This document shows, piece by piece, positions 9,100-17,695 of a stretch of DNA of 64,000 bases. Made by a program: the position numbers and the translations under genes. Location of the stretch: the NCBI RefSeq assembly GCF_032121415.1, contig NZ_CP135079.1, forward strand, positions 7,068,001 through 7,132,000, read 5' to 3'. A model generated the notes under the pieces. The model made no database searches. It saw nothing but the letters and a program-made list of their open reading frames with translations, and was not told the DNA's origin. The DNA is from Streptomyces parvus. Its GTDB lineage: Bacteria; Actinomycetota; Actinomycetes; Streptomycetales; Streptomycetaceae. Positions within the stretch are counted from its first letter, which is position 1; every line of letters begins with the position of its first letter.

Positions 9100-10209
9100 G
9101 TGAACACGTCTCTCGACCGCATACCCGCCAAGCCGCCAAGTCCCGCGCGCGTCGGCTCCGGACCGGCGCCGCCCCACCGCGTATCCGTGCCCCTCCTGGT
9201 GACCGGGTTGAGCCTCGCCCTTCCGCTCTCTCTCGTCTGCGGCGCGGCACTCGGGGCGTCAGGGCTCTCCTGGGCGGAGGTGACGCGCTATCTGTGGGCA
9301 GGGCTGACCGGCGGAGCCATCGGCTCCGAAGAGGCCCCGGCCTACACCATCGTCTGGGAACTGCGCCTGCCCCGAGCGGTTCTGGCCGCTGTCGTGGGCG
9401 CCGGCCTGTCGGCCATCGGCGTCGCCGTCCAAGCCATGGTGCGCAACGCGCTCGCCGACCCGTTCGTGCTCGGCATCTCCTCGGGCGCGGCGGTCGGTGC
9501 CAACGCCGTACTCATCTTCGGCGCCTTGGGCGCGCTGGGCATCTGGGCGCTGTCCACGGCGGCGTTCGGCTCCGCGCTCCTCGCGATGCTGCTCGTGTAC
9601 GCGGTCGCCCGCACCGAACGCGGTCTCACCCCGCTCAGGCTCGTGCTGACGGGGACCGCGATGTACTACGGCTTCTCGGCCGTCACCACGTTCATGGTGT
9701 TCGCGGCCGAGCGCGGGGAAGCCGCCCGCTCCGCGATGATGTGGCTGCTCGGCAGCCTGAGCGGCGCCAACTGGGCCGCCGTGCCGATCGCCGCCGGAGC
9801 GGTGCTCCTCGGCCTCGCGCACCTCGGCTGGTCGGCGCGGCGCCTGAACGCCCTCGCCATGGGCGACGAGACCGCCGCCGCGCTCGGTGTCGACCCCGGG
9901 AGGCTGCGCAAGGAACTCTTCCTGGTCTCCGCGGCCGTCACCGGGGCGGTCGTCGCGGTCAGCGGGGCGATCGGCTTCGTCGGCCTGATGGTCCCGCACG
10001 CCACCCGGATGCTGGTCGGCGCGGACCACCGGCGGCTTCTGGCCGTCGCACCCCTCGCGGGAGCCGTCCTGCTGATCTGGGTCGACATCCTCTCGCGCGT
10101 GGTGCTCGCCCCGGCCGAACTGCCGGTGGGCGTCCTCACCGCGGTCATCGGCGTTCCCTGCTTCATCCTCCTCATGCGCCGGCGCGCCTACTCCTTCGGG
10201 GGCATCTGA
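9100..10209 (+). CDS. btuC: Cobalamin ABC transporter permease (BtuC/FecCD family)
   Basis: Integral-membrane subunit of a type II ABC importer, 369 residues with about ten hydrophobic helices. The family signature near residue 120 (MVRNALADPFVLGISSGA) and the late GFVGLMVPHATRM segment identify FecCD. Family members carry ferric siderophores, heme or B12; here the cobalamin riboswitch just upstream points to B12. GTG start at 9100. It overlaps the ATPase gene by one base (TGATG), so the two are translationally coupled. Order permease-ATPase-binding protein in one operon. Confidence 0.92.
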   Translation: MNTSLDRIPAKPPSPARVGSGPAPPHRVSVPLLVTGLSLALPLSLVCGAALGASGLSWAEVTRYLWAGLTGGAIGSEEAPAYTIVWELRLPRAVLAAVVGAGLSAIGVAVQAMVRNALADPFVLGISSGAAVGANAVLIFGALGALGIWALSTAAFGSALLAMLLVYAVARTERGLTPLRLVLTGTAMYYGFSAVTTFMVFAAERGEAARSAMMWLLGSLSGANWAAVPIAAGAVLLGLAHLGWSARRLNALAMGDETAAALGVDPGRLRKELFLVSAAVTGAVVAVSGAIGFVGLMVPHATRMLVGADHRRLLAVAPLAGAVLLIWVDILSRVVLAPAELPVGVLTAVIGVPCFILLMRRRAYSFGGI

Positions 10210-10979
10210 TGCGGATCGACATCGACGCGCTCACCGTCGAGACCGCCGGCGCACGCCTGGTGGACCAGGTCACCCTGGGCGCGGCCGATGGGCAGCTCGT
10301 CGGGCTGGTCGGCCCCAACGGCAGCGGGAAGTCAACCCTGTTGCGCTGCGTCTACCGCGCTCTGCGACCGTCCGCCGGCGCCGTCAGGATCGGCGGTGAG
10401 GACCTCCACGCCCTCTCCACCCGGGAAGGCGCCCGACGCCTGGCCGCACTTCCCCAGGACGCGGTCGCCGAATTCGACTTCACCGTCGCAGAGATCGTCG
10501 CCATGGGCCGTCTGCCCCACCAGGGGCCGATGGCCCGGACGACCGACGAGGACCGCAGCCGCTGCGACGAGGCGCTGGACGGCGTCGGGGCGGGACACCT
10601 GGCCGAACGCGGCTTCCTCACCCTCTCCGGCGGCGAGCGGCAGCGCGTCCTGATCGCCCGTGCGCTCGCCCAGCAGCCCCGGGTCCTGGTGCTCGACGAG
10701 CCCACCAACCACCTGGACATCGCCCATCAACTGGAAGTCCTCGCCCTGGTCCGCGCCAGCGGCCTGACCGTGCTGACCGCCCTGCACGACCTGAACCTCG
10801 CCGCCCTGCACTGCGATGTCGTCCACGTCATCGACAGCGGCCGGATCGTCGCCTCCGGACCGCCGCACGACGTCCTGACCGCAAAACTGCTGGCCGACGT
10901 CTTCGGCGTACGGGCACACCGCGTCACCCACCCCGGGACCGGTGCGCTGCAACTGCTCTTCGACCTTCCCACCTCCTGA
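10209..10979 (+). CDS. btuD: Cobalamin ABC transporter ATP-binding protein (BtuD-like)
   Basis: 256-residue ATPase of the importer. Walker A GPNGSGKS near residue 34, signature LSGGE near 137, Walker B VLVLDEPTNHLD near 157 and the switch histidine in ALHDLN are all present, so it should be active. ATG start overlaps the permease stop. The binding-protein gene follows after 15 bp. A longer upstream extension of this frame exists but overlaps the permease gene and shows no conserved sequence, so it was not used. Energises uptake at the inner face of the membrane. Confidence 0.93.
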   Translation: MRIDIDALTVETAGARLVDQVTLGAADGQLVGLVGPNGSGKSTLLRCVYRALRPSAGAVRIGGEDLHALSTREGARRLAALPQDAVAEFDFTVAEIVAMGRLPHQGPMARTTDEDRSRCDEALDGVGAGHLAERGFLTLSGGERQRVLIARALAQQPRVLVLDEPTNHLDIAHQLEVLALVRASGLTVLTALHDLNLAALHCDVVHVIDSGRIVASGPPHDVLTAKLLADVFGVRAHRVTHPGTGALQLLFDLPTS

Positions 10980-10994
10980 AGGAGACCCGCGCCC

Positions 10995-12017
10995 ATGCCC
11001 CACCCCCTGCGCCCCGCGGCCCTCGCCCTCGCCGCCGCCCTGGCCCTCACCGGCTGCGGAGCGGACGTCACACCGGAAGCCGACCGGAAGGACAGCACCG
11101 CACAGGCCGACCGCCACTACCCGGTGACCGTGGAGAACTGCGGTGAGAAGAAGCGCTACGACAAGGCCCCGCAGCGCGTCGTCACCAACGATGTCGGCAT
11201 CACCGAGATCATGTTCGCCCTCGGGCTCGAGGACCACATGGCCGGATACGTGATGCCCGACGACAAGGGCGACATGACGTCCGTGCCCTGGAAGGACGGT
11301 TACCAGAAGACCAAGTGGCTCTCCAAGGAGCGCATCAACAAGGAACTGGTCCTCGACGCCCGGGCCGACCTGGTCTTCGCCGGCTGGAACTACGGATTCA
11401 CCGAGGGCGAGGGCTTCACCCCCGCCGAACTGAAGCGCGTGGGCATCGACTCCTACCTGCTCAGCGAGTCGTGCCGCAACGGGCAGGGAAAGGCCCGCGG
11501 CGTCATGCCCCCGCTCGAAGCGCTCTACACCGACCTGCGGAACCTCGGAGAGATCTTCGACGTCGAGGACCGGGCGAACACTCTCATCACCTCTTTCCGG
11601 AAGGAGATCGCGGACGCGCGCTCCCGGGCGGCCACGGGCGATGACCGCCTCCGCGTCTTCCTGTACGACGACGGGAAGGACAAGCCGCTGACCTCGGGCG
11701 CGTACGCCGGACCGCACGACATCATCACCAAGGCCGGCGGCGACCACATCATGAAGGACCTGAAGGACAGCTGGACCACGGTGGGCTGGGAGACGGTGGT
11801 CGACCGGGACCCCGAGGTCATCGTCATCAACAACTACGGCGACACCGGCGCGGACGAGAAGCGGAGGTTCCTGAAGTCCTACAAGCCCCTCGCCGGCGTA
11901 TCGGCGGTCAAGAACGACCGGATCGTCGTCCTCGACTACGTGGACCTCGTCGAGAGCCCGCGCAATCCGGCGGCCATCAGCTCGCTCGCCGGGGACCTGA
12001 GGAAGTTCGCGCGGTAG
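10995..12017 (+). CDS. btuF: Cobalamin-binding lipoprotein (BtuF-like)
   Basis: 340-residue substrate-binding protein of the FecB/BtuF fold. The signal peptide ends in the lipobox LTGC (Cys near residue 18), so it is tethered outside the membrane. The start of the mature domain (PQRVVTNDVGITEIMFALGLEDHMAGY) is the usual first lobe, and a long central helix links two lobes. It is the last gene of the riboswitch-led operon, with a bidirectional hairpin 49 bp later. A siderophore ligand is possible in this fold; the riboswitch makes cobalamin the better call. Confidence 0.88.
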   Translation: MPHPLRPAALALAAALALTGCGADVTPEADRKDSTAQADRHYPVTVENCGEKKRYDKAPQRVVTNDVGITEIMFALGLEDHMAGYVMPDDKGDMTSVPWKDGYQKTKWLSKERINKELVLDARADLVFAGWNYGFTEGEGFTPAELKRVGIDSYLLSESCRNGQGKARGVMPPLEALYTDLRNLGEIFDVEDRANTLITSFRKEIADARSRAATGDDRLRVFLYDDGKDKPLTSGAYAGPHDIITKAGGDHIMKDLKDSWTTVGWETVVDRDPEVIVINNYGDTGADEKRRFLKSYKPLAGVSAVKNDRIVVLDYVDLVESPRNPAAISSLAGDLRKFAR

Positions 12018-12065
12018 GGGTCATCGCGGGCGTACGCGGTGGGGACCAGCGCCTGCGCACGCCGA

Positions 12066-12106
12066 GCGGGCCCGGCCCCGGAATGTTTCCCGGGCGCCGG
12101 GCCCGC
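12066..12106. terminator. Bidirectional terminator hairpin
   Basis: Perfect 11-bp arms (GCGGGCCCGGC at 12066-12076 and its complement at 12096-12106) with a 19-nt loop, between the convergent B12-binding protein and aldo/keto reductase genes. Confidence 0.65.
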
Positions 12107-12123
12107 CGCACTCCCGGGCCGGG

Positions 12124-12954
12124 TCAGCCGTTGAACGTGTCCGGGTCGAACCCGGTGCGCTCGTCACGGTTGAGGGCGGAGATCTCGCCGATGTCCCCTT
12201 CGGTGAGCTCGAAGTCGAAGAGCGCGAAGTTGTCCTGGATGCGCTTCAGCGTCACGGACTTGGGGAACACGATGTCCCCGCGCTGAAGATGCCAGCGCAG
12301 CACCACCTGCGCGGCGGTCCTGCCCACCCGCTCGGCGATCCGCACGATCGTCGGGTCGGAGAGCACCTTGCCCTGGGCGATCGGCGACCACGCCTCCGTG
12401 GCGATGGCGTGTTCCGCCCCGAAGGCCCGCAGAGGCTCCTGCGTGAGGTAGGGGTGCACCTCGATCTGGTTGACGGCGGGCACCACCGTGCTGCTGTCCA
12501 GCAGCCTGCGCAGATGGTTCTCCTGGAAGTTGGAGACCCCGATCGCCTTGGCGCGCCCGGACCGGTAGATCTCCTCCAAGGCCTTCCACGTCTCCACGAA
12601 GTCGCCCGAACCACCCGGCAGGGGCCAGTGGATGAGGAAGAGGTCCAGGTAGTCGAAGCCCAGCTCTTCCAGGGAACGGTCGAACGCCCGGAGCGCCTCG
12701 CCGGGTGCGTGCGCGCCGTTGTTCAGCTTGCTCGTGACGAAGACGTCGGCGCGGTCGAGTCCGGATTCCCGGACGGCCCGGCCGACCTCCTTCTCGTTGC
12801 CGTACATCTGCGCCGTGTCGATGTGCCGGTAGCCGGTCTCCAGAGCGGCGACCGTGGTCTCGCAGGTCTCGTCCGGCGGGATCTGGAAGGTGCCGAAGCC
12901 GAGCTGGGGGATGGTCACACCGTTGTTGAGGGTGACGGACGGTACTGAAGGCAC
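12124..12954 (-). CDS. Aldo/keto reductase
   Basis: 276-residue NADPH-dependent oxidoreductase of the AKR superfamily (AKR5-like, 2,5-diketogluconate reductase group). The catalytic tetrad is visible: Asp and Tyr in DTAQMYGNE, Lys in VTSKLNNG and His in FLIHWPLP. The cofactor-binding end of the barrel includes SVTLKRIQDNF. Start: GTG at 12954 with AAGGAG and 5-nt spacing, preferred over an upstream frame extension with no such site. A stand-alone gene; the physiological carbonyl substrate cannot be told. Confidence 0.92.
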   Translation of the reverse strand: MPSVPSVTLNNGVTIPQLGFGTFQIPPDETCETTVAALETGYRHIDTAQMYGNEKEVGRAVRESGLDRADVFVTSKLNNGAHAPGEALRAFDRSLEELGFDYLDLFLIHWPLPGGSGDFVETWKALEEIYRSGRAKAIGVSNFQENHLRRLLDSSTVVPAVNQIEVHPYLTQEPLRAFGAEHAIATEAWSPIAQGKVLSDPTIVRIAERVGRTAAQVVLRWHLQRGDIVFPKSVTLKRIQDNFALFDFELTEGDIGEISALNRDERTGFDPDTFNG

Positions 12955-13130
12955 GGTTGCTCCTTGCTCTGTCGACGGCCTCGGAGGCGGTGTGAGGGAC
13001 GGATGCGATGAGGCGGGAAAGCCGCCTCTCACTGGCGTACCCGACTGCCCGAGCAGAAAACTTCCCACAAGCATCTATATCGGTAATATCCCGCGTGCGC
13101 AGAGTGGCGGAGAGAGGCGTGCCCCGCCCG

Positions 13131-14033
13131 CTACGCGGGCCCTGCCGTCACGTCGGCGGGGACGGGAACGCCCAGCCGGCCCGCCGCGGCGGTGAGGGCC
13201 GATCCGAGCGGAAGGGCGATACGGGTCACGGCGTGCCGGTCGCCCCGGGTCGCATCCCGGTTGACGATCAGCACCGGCGTACCGGCATCGGCGGCCTGGC
13301 GGACGAAGCGGAGCCCCGACATCACGGTCAGCGAGGAGCCCAGGACCAGCAGGGTGCGCGCCCCGCGGACCAGTGCGCGGCAGTGTTCGACCCGCTGCGG
13401 GGGCACGGCCTCGCCGAAGAACACCACGTCCGGTTTGAGGACGCCCCCGCACGCGGCACACGGCACCACACGGAAGTCTCCGACCTGCTCGTCCGTGAGA
13501 TCGGCGTCGCCGTCCGGGTTCATCGAGGAGGCCACCGGCGCGAAACCCTCGTTGGCCGCCGCCAGCCGGTGCGCCAGCTCGCGGCGCGGGCTGAAGGCGC
13601 CGCAGGAGAGGCAGACGACCCGGTCCAGGCGCCCGTGCAGATCCACGGCGTCCTTGCTGCCCGCGGTCTGGTGCAGCCCGTCGACGTTCTGGGTGATCAC
13701 CCCCGCGAGCAGGCCCTGCCGCCCGAACGCGGCCACCGCCCGGTGCCCGGCGTTGGGCCGGGCGCGGCCGAACGTACGCCAGCCGAGATGGCTGCGCGCC
13801 CAGTAGCGCCGGCGGGCCCCGGCGTCCGCCGTGAAGTCCTGGTAGGTCATGGGGGTGTGGCGGCTCAGGCTCCCGCCCTCGCCCCGGTAGTCCGGGATGC
13901 CCGACTCCGTGGAGATGCCCGCCCCGCTCAGGATCAGGACACCGCCACCGCGCAGCGCCTCGGCCACCGGCTCCAGGTCCGTCGTGCCCGGCGGCAGCTC
14001 CTCGGCGGAGGTCCAGCTCAGGGTGGGTCGCAT
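13131..14033 (-). CDS. Sir2-family NAD-dependent protein deacylase
   Basis: 300 residues. The NAD-binding motifs GAGIS and TQNVDGLH, the catalytic HG in DLHGRLD, and two zinc-binding CxxC pairs (CLSC and CAAC) are intact. It should remove acyl groups from lysine residues in the cytoplasm using NAD. The start was set at the second of two nearby ATGs (14033), because GGAGGG lies 7 nt before it and only 1 nt before the first. The 175-bp gap to the next gene downstream on this strand (aldo/keto reductase) holds only its leader. No partner acetyltransferase is adjacent. Confidence 0.92.
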   Translation of the reverse strand: MRPTLSWTSAEELPPGTTDLEPVAEALRGGGVLILSGAGISTESGIPDYRGEGGSLSRHTPMTYQDFTADAGARRRYWARSHLGWRTFGRARPNAGHRAVAAFGRQGLLAGVITQNVDGLHQTAGSKDAVDLHGRLDRVVCLSCGAFSPRRELAHRLAAANEGFAPVASSMNPDGDADLTDEQVGDFRVVPCAACGGVLKPDVVFFGEAVPPQRVEHCRALVRGARTLLVLGSSLTVMSGLRFVRQAADAGTPVLIVNRDATRGDRHAVTRIALPLGSALTAAAGRLGVPVPADVTAGPA

Positions 14034-14285
14034 GCGCATGCCCTCCAGAGTACGGAACAGGCCCCCGGCGTCGTCGGACTCGCGTCGGCACACGGCCAGG
14101 GTCGGTTTCCGGCCTCATTTCGTGACAGGGGCATGACCAAGGAGCGATCGCGGCATAGGTCCTGCGGCCCGGGAGGAACGGCAACCGGCCATCGAGGCCG
14201 TTCGGTTCCCCGCGAACCGGCCGTTCTCCCGCTCGCCCGGCTCCGCGCGGAGCCGAGCCCCCCCCCATGAGTGAAGGGACGAACA

Positions 14286-14864
14286 ATGCTGGATTCCCGA
14301 TGGTTCAAGGCGGCCGGTGTCGCCGTGGCGCTCACCCTGGCCTCGGCCACGGCGGCGCACGCGGCTCCCGCGCCGGACCCGGCTGCAGAGAGCACGGCAG
14401 CCGTGGTCACCCTCCGCTACGACGACAGCCGGGCCGGCGGCTGGGAGGCGGCGATCGCCGCAGGGGTCGCCTCCTGGAACGCGAACGTCGGCAACGTCAA
14501 GCTCGTCGAGGCCGCACCCGGCACGCGGGCCGAGATACAGATCGTGGCCACCAGTGGCTGGCCGCAGGCCACGCTCGGCCCGGTCCGCCCCGGCGGCCGG
14601 GCCCGGGTGGAGCTGGGCAGCCAGGCGGTCGCCCAGGGCCACGACAAGACCCGTATCGCCGCCCATGAACTCGGCCACAGCCTGGGCCTGCCGGACACCA
14701 AGCCCGGCCCGTGCTCCCAGTTGATGTCGGGCTCCAGCGCTGGTACGAGCTGCAGGAACGCGGTGCCGAACGCGGCCGAACGGTCCCGCGTGGAGTCCGC
14801 CTACGCGGGCGGCCTCGCCTCCCGCGTCCCGGCCGACGGACGCATCCTGGTGGACGCCCCGTAA
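14286..14864 (+). CDS. Snapalysin-type secreted zinc metalloprotease (M7)
   Basis: 192-residue small neutral protease. It has a signal peptide ending at AHA, then a catalytic domain with the extended zinc motif HELGHSLGLPD (HExxHxxGxxD, the third ligand being Asp as in the M7 family). Two cysteines near the C-terminus (PGPC and TSCRN) fit the family disulfide. Start: ATG at 14286 with GAAGGGA, 6-nt spacing; an in-frame GTG 15 bp earlier overlaps that site. The usual divergent LysR activator is absent. The upstream neighbour is the divergent sirtuin gene. Confidence 0.92.
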   Translation: MLDSRWFKAAGVAVALTLASATAAHAAPAPDPAAESTAAVVTLRYDDSRAGGWEAAIAAGVASWNANVGNVKLVEAAPGTRAEIQIVATSGWPQATLGPVRPGGRARVELGSQAVAQGHDKTRIAAHELGHSLGLPDTKPGPCSQLMSGSSAGTSCRNAVPNAAERSRVESAYAGGLASRVPADGRILVDAP

Positions 14865-14881
14865 TCGGCTGTTGGGCGAAA

Positions 14882-14978
14882 GGCGGGGAGCCGGGCTCGT
14901 TCCGAACCGGCTCCCCGCCGACCGGCGACGGGGTGTGCGGCTCCCCGCCGACCGGCGGACGAGGCGCTCGGCGGGGAG
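14882..14978 (+). terminator. Two tandem hairpins after the snapalysin gene
   Basis: First hairpin: perfect 13-bp arms at 14882-14894 and 14907-14919. Second: 11-bp arms at 14941-14951 and 14968-14978. The pair carries a 20-bp direct repeat (14908-14927 and 14938-14957) with a 30-bp period, so the second hairpin looks like a partial duplication of the first. It lies between convergent genes. Confidence 0.6.
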
Positions 14979-15002
14979 TCGACCGGTGACCGGGTGCTCG
15001 GA

Positions 15003-16187
15003 TCACCGGTCCTGCGGAGCGAAGGGCCCACCGCGGCCGAAGGCGTGCCGGGCGAAGCGTTCGGCGATACGCCGGTGGGTGGCGGGATCCGGGTGCAGAC
15101 CGTCCGGCAACGGGAGCTCGGCGTGATCGTCCGCGCCGTAGAGGTCCAGCCCGTCGAGGTGGTGCAGGTGCGGGTCCGTGGCCGCGCGCTCCCCGACGAT
15201 CCGGGCCAGCTCGTCCCGGATCACGGTCAGAGTGAGCTTCCCCGCGGCGACCTCCGCCGGGTCGCCGGTGGCCTTGAACCCGACCCGCCCCTCGCGCATC
15301 GCGGTGAAGTCCGGGGCGAGCGGACCCGGGGTGTTCTCGTGGATGGGGCAGCAGATCGGCGAGATCACCAGCAGCGGTGCGGTGGGGTGCCCGTCGCGCA
15401 GGGTGTCGAGGAAGCCGTGGACGGCGGGGCCGAACGCGCGCAGCCGCATCAGGTCGGTGTTGACGACGTTGATGCCGATCTTGACGCTGAGCAGGTCGGC
15501 GGGGGTGTCGCGCATGGCGCGGGCGGTGAAGGGGTCGAGCAGGGCGCCGCCACCGAACCCCATGTTGATCAGCTCGGCGCCGCCGGAGGCCGCGGCCAGG
15601 GCGGGCCAGGTGCCGGTCGGGGTGGTGGCGTTGGAGCCGTGGCTGATGGAACTGCCGTGGTGCAGCCAGACCGGCCGGCCGCTCGGCCGGGGGCTGCGGA
15701 CCGGAGCGTCGGTGCGCAGGGCGACCAGGCACGTCGTCTCGTCGTGGGGGAGCCAGATCTCGACGTCCTTCTCGTCGGCCGGCAGGCCGGTGAACCGGAG
15801 CGTCTCCATCGGGCCCGGCTGGGCCTGAGCCGTTCCCGCGGACATGTCGATGGTGAGCGTGTCGCCGGCGGGGACACCGGCCCGGCCCACCAGGCGGCCG
15901 TCGACGAGGAGTTCGTACACACCGTCGGGGCGCGGCGGCGCTCCGACGTAGACGCGCTTGGTGGCCACCACGTCCAGCTCGACGGCGGTGGCCCGGGTGC
16001 GGAACGCCAGCCGGACCCCTGAGGGCTGCGACTCGGCCATGGCCAGCTGGCCGTCGGTGATCTGCCGCCGCGCCCGGGCGGGCAGCCGGTGCGGCAGTAC
16101 CCCGCGCTCGGTCTGCTCCAGGTCGAGCGCACCGCGCAGGATGTCGGCGCTGATGGGGGTTGTCGTCCAGTCGTGCCGGGTGGTCAT
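15003..16187 (-). CDS. SGNH/GDSL-family hydrolase
   Basis: 394 residues. The N-terminal half (to about 170) is a beta-rich accessory domain. The C-terminal half is an SGNH esterase: nucleophile Ser in HHGSSISHG (block I variant), Gly in GFGGGAL (block II), Asn in INVVN (block III) and the Asp-His pair in LPDGLHPD (block V). It should cleave an ester or acetyl group. There is no signal peptide, so it is likely cytoplasmic. ATG at 16187; no strong ribosome-binding site is seen. The TetR gene lies 59 bp upstream on the same strand and the two could be co-transcribed. Confidence 0.87.
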   Translation of the reverse strand: MTTRHDWTTTPISADILRGALDLEQTERGVLPHRLPARARRQITDGQLAMAESQPSGVRLAFRTRATAVELDVVATKRVYVGAPPRPDGVYELLVDGRLVGRAGVPAGDTLTIDMSAGTAQAQPGPMETLRFTGLPADEKDVEIWLPHDETTCLVALRTDAPVRSPRPSGRPVWLHHGSSISHGSNATTPTGTWPALAAASGGAELINMGFGGGALLDPFTARAMRDTPADLLSVKIGINVVNTDLMRLRAFGPAVHGFLDTLRDGHPTAPLLVISPICCPIHENTPGPLAPDFTAMREGRVGFKATGDPAEVAAGKLTLTVIRDELARIVGERAATDPHLHHLDGLDLYGADDHAELPLPDGLHPDPATHRRIAERFARHAFGRGGPFAPQDR

Positions 16188-16246
16188 GGGCTCGTCTCTT
16201 CGTTCGTCGTGAGGGGGAGGGTGTCCGGGTCAGGAGGGTGCCCAGG

Positions 16247-16819
16247 TCAGGAAGGGGCGGGCCAGTTGCGCAGCAGGGAGTCGAGCGCGGCGAGGATCTC
16301 CGTCCAGCTCTCCTCGGAGGAGGGGGCGCTGTGGCTGAAACCGCCCGCCATCTCCAGCTCCACGTAGCCGTTGAACACGCTGCCCAGGAGCCGCACCGCG
16401 TGCGTCTCCTGAAGCTCGGGCAGGTCGTACCCGCGCAGGATCGCCCGTGTCATCCGGGAGTGGCGCACCGCAGCGCTCGTGGCCGCCGTCTCCGCGTCGA
16501 GGCGGAACCGTGCCGCGGCGAAGCGGCCCGGGTGCTGGAACGCATAGTCCCGGTAGGCGTGGGCGAAGGCGGCGAGCGCGTCCCGGCCCGCCCGCCCCGC
16601 GATGGCCGCCGACGCCTGGTCGGCGAGTTCCTCCAGGGCCAGCAGGGTGATCCTGGTCTTGAGGTCGTGGGCGTTCTTGACGTGCGAATACAGGCTCGCG
16701 GTCTTGATGCCCAGCTTCCGCGCGAGCTCCGACGGGGTCACCCGCTCGAAGCCGATCTCGTCCGCCAGCTCGGCGCCCGCTCGCACCACGCGCTCCGCGG
16801 CCAGTCCCGGTCGTGCCAT
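16247..16819 (-). CDS. TetR-family regulator
   Basis: 190-residue repressor. The N-terminal HTH (VTPSELARKLGIKTASLYSHVKN) is followed by a TetR_C-type helical ligand domain. Start: the ATG at 16819, because GGAGGG stands 4 nt before it; an ATG 24 bp upstream lacks a site. It is divergent from the FBP-domain gene, with a 9-bp inverted repeat in the shared promoter. This is the classic layout for a repressor controlling itself and its neighbour. The ligand is unknown. Confidence 0.9.
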   Translation of the reverse strand: MARPGLAAERVVRAGAELADEIGFERVTPSELARKLGIKTASLYSHVKNAHDLKTRITLLALEELADQASAAIAGRAGRDALAAFAHAYRDYAFQHPGRFAAARFRLDAETAATSAAVRHSRMTRAILRGYDLPELQETHAVRLLGSVFNGYVELEMAGGFSHSAPSSEESWTEILAALDSLLRNWPAPS

Positions 16820-16863
16820 GCCACCCTCCGAACGCTTCTCCATGATTGCCTAAAGGAATATAC

Positions 16864-16888
16864 ATTTGCCTAATAGGCTTAGGCAAAT
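16864..16888. promoter_or_regulatory. TetR operator in the divergent TetR/FBP promoter
   Basis: ATTTGCCTA at 16864-16872 and its exact complement TAGGCAAAT at 16880-16888 are separated by 7 nt. A further half-site TTGCCTAA lies at 16846-16853. This AT-rich element stands out in GC-rich DNA and lies just upstream of both start codons. Confidence 0.75.
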
Positions 16889-16901
16889 TAGCGTGGATCT
16901 C

Positions 16902-17393
16902 ATGAAACCCCTGACCGAGCGAGAGATCCGCAGCGCCTTCGTGAACTGCACCAAGGGCGAGGCCAAGCGCCTTGCCGTCCCCCGTGACCTGGCCGACCGG
17001 CCCTGGGGCGACCTGGACTTCCTGGGCTGGCGCGACCCTCAGGCCCCCGACCGGGCCTACCTGGTGATGCCGTTCGGTGAGAGTCATGTCGGGCTTCAGC
17101 TGCGCTCCTCCGACGCCGGCTCCTCGCATACTCGCCGCAGCATGTGCTCGATCTGCGTGACCGTCCACACCGGAGGCGTTCGTCTGCTCGTGGCCCCCAA
17201 GCCGGGGAAGGCGGGCAAGCAGGGCAACTCCGTCGGCGCCTACATGTGCGGCGACCTGGCCTGCTCCCTCTACGTACGCGGCAAGAAGGACGCCGGCGTG
17301 GGCGGGCGACTGCGTGAGTCCCTCACCCTGGAACAGCAGATCGACCGCACCGTGACGAATCTCGCCGCGTTCATCACCAGGGTGACGGCGTGA
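16902..17393 (+). CDS. FBP-domain (treble-clef zinc finger) protein
   Basis: 163 residues, matching actinobacterial FBP-domain proteins. Their C-terminal treble-clef zinc finger resembles that of FusB-type EF-G-binding proteins. The zinc ligands are in CSIC near residue 80 and CGDLAC near 115, and RRSMCSICVTVHTGGV is characteristic. FusB-like relatives rescue EF-G on the ribosome; whether this protein does so is inference. ATG at 16902, shortly after the TetR operator, so it is almost surely under that repressor. Confidence 0.8.
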   Translation: MKPLTEREIRSAFVNCTKGEAKRLAVPRDLADRPWGDLDFLGWRDPQAPDRAYLVMPFGESHVGLQLRSSDAGSSHTRRSMCSICVTVHTGGVRLLVAPKPGKAGKQGNSVGAYMCGDLACSLYVRGKKDAGVGGRLRESLTLEQQIDRTVTNLAAFITRVTA

Positions 17394-17640
17394 CTCGCGG
17401 CCGCTCGGCAAATGCCCGGAGAGGTGCGGACTGCATGGTTCCGGACAGGCTGGTGAACGGATTCGGGCCCCAGGGGCGCCGACGTTTTGTCCGCATCCCG
17501 TCCATCGCTCCTTCCCGGCCTCAGGGGATGCGCAAGCGTTCGATCATGTGCGAAAAACACCGGCCAGATCCGAGGCCCCGTGATGTGGCCGGTCCACCCG
17601 TCGACCGGATAGGAGCCTGAGGCATCCAATTGATGGTGAG

Positions 17641-17663
17641 GTGCGGAGCGACCCGCTTCGCAC
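17641..17663 (+). promoter_or_regulatory. Imperfect palindrome in the P450 leader
   Basis: GTGCGGAGCG (17641-17650) and CGCTTCGCAC (17654-17663) pair at 9 of 10 positions around a 3-nt loop, 33 nt before the P450 start. It may be an operator or an mRNA hairpin. Confidence 0.35.
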
Positions 17664-17695
17664 CCACCACCGAGCACTGCGAGGCGACCGCTCCC

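Noticed and set aside
9063..10979. A long frame that would fuse an upstream part to the BtuD-like ATPase
   Set aside because: The upstream part overlaps the permease gene in another frame. The ATPase has its own ATG coupled to the permease stop.
14908..14957. The 20-bp repeat as part of a CRISPR array
   Set aside because: There are only two copies, they form hairpins behind a gene and no cas gene is present.
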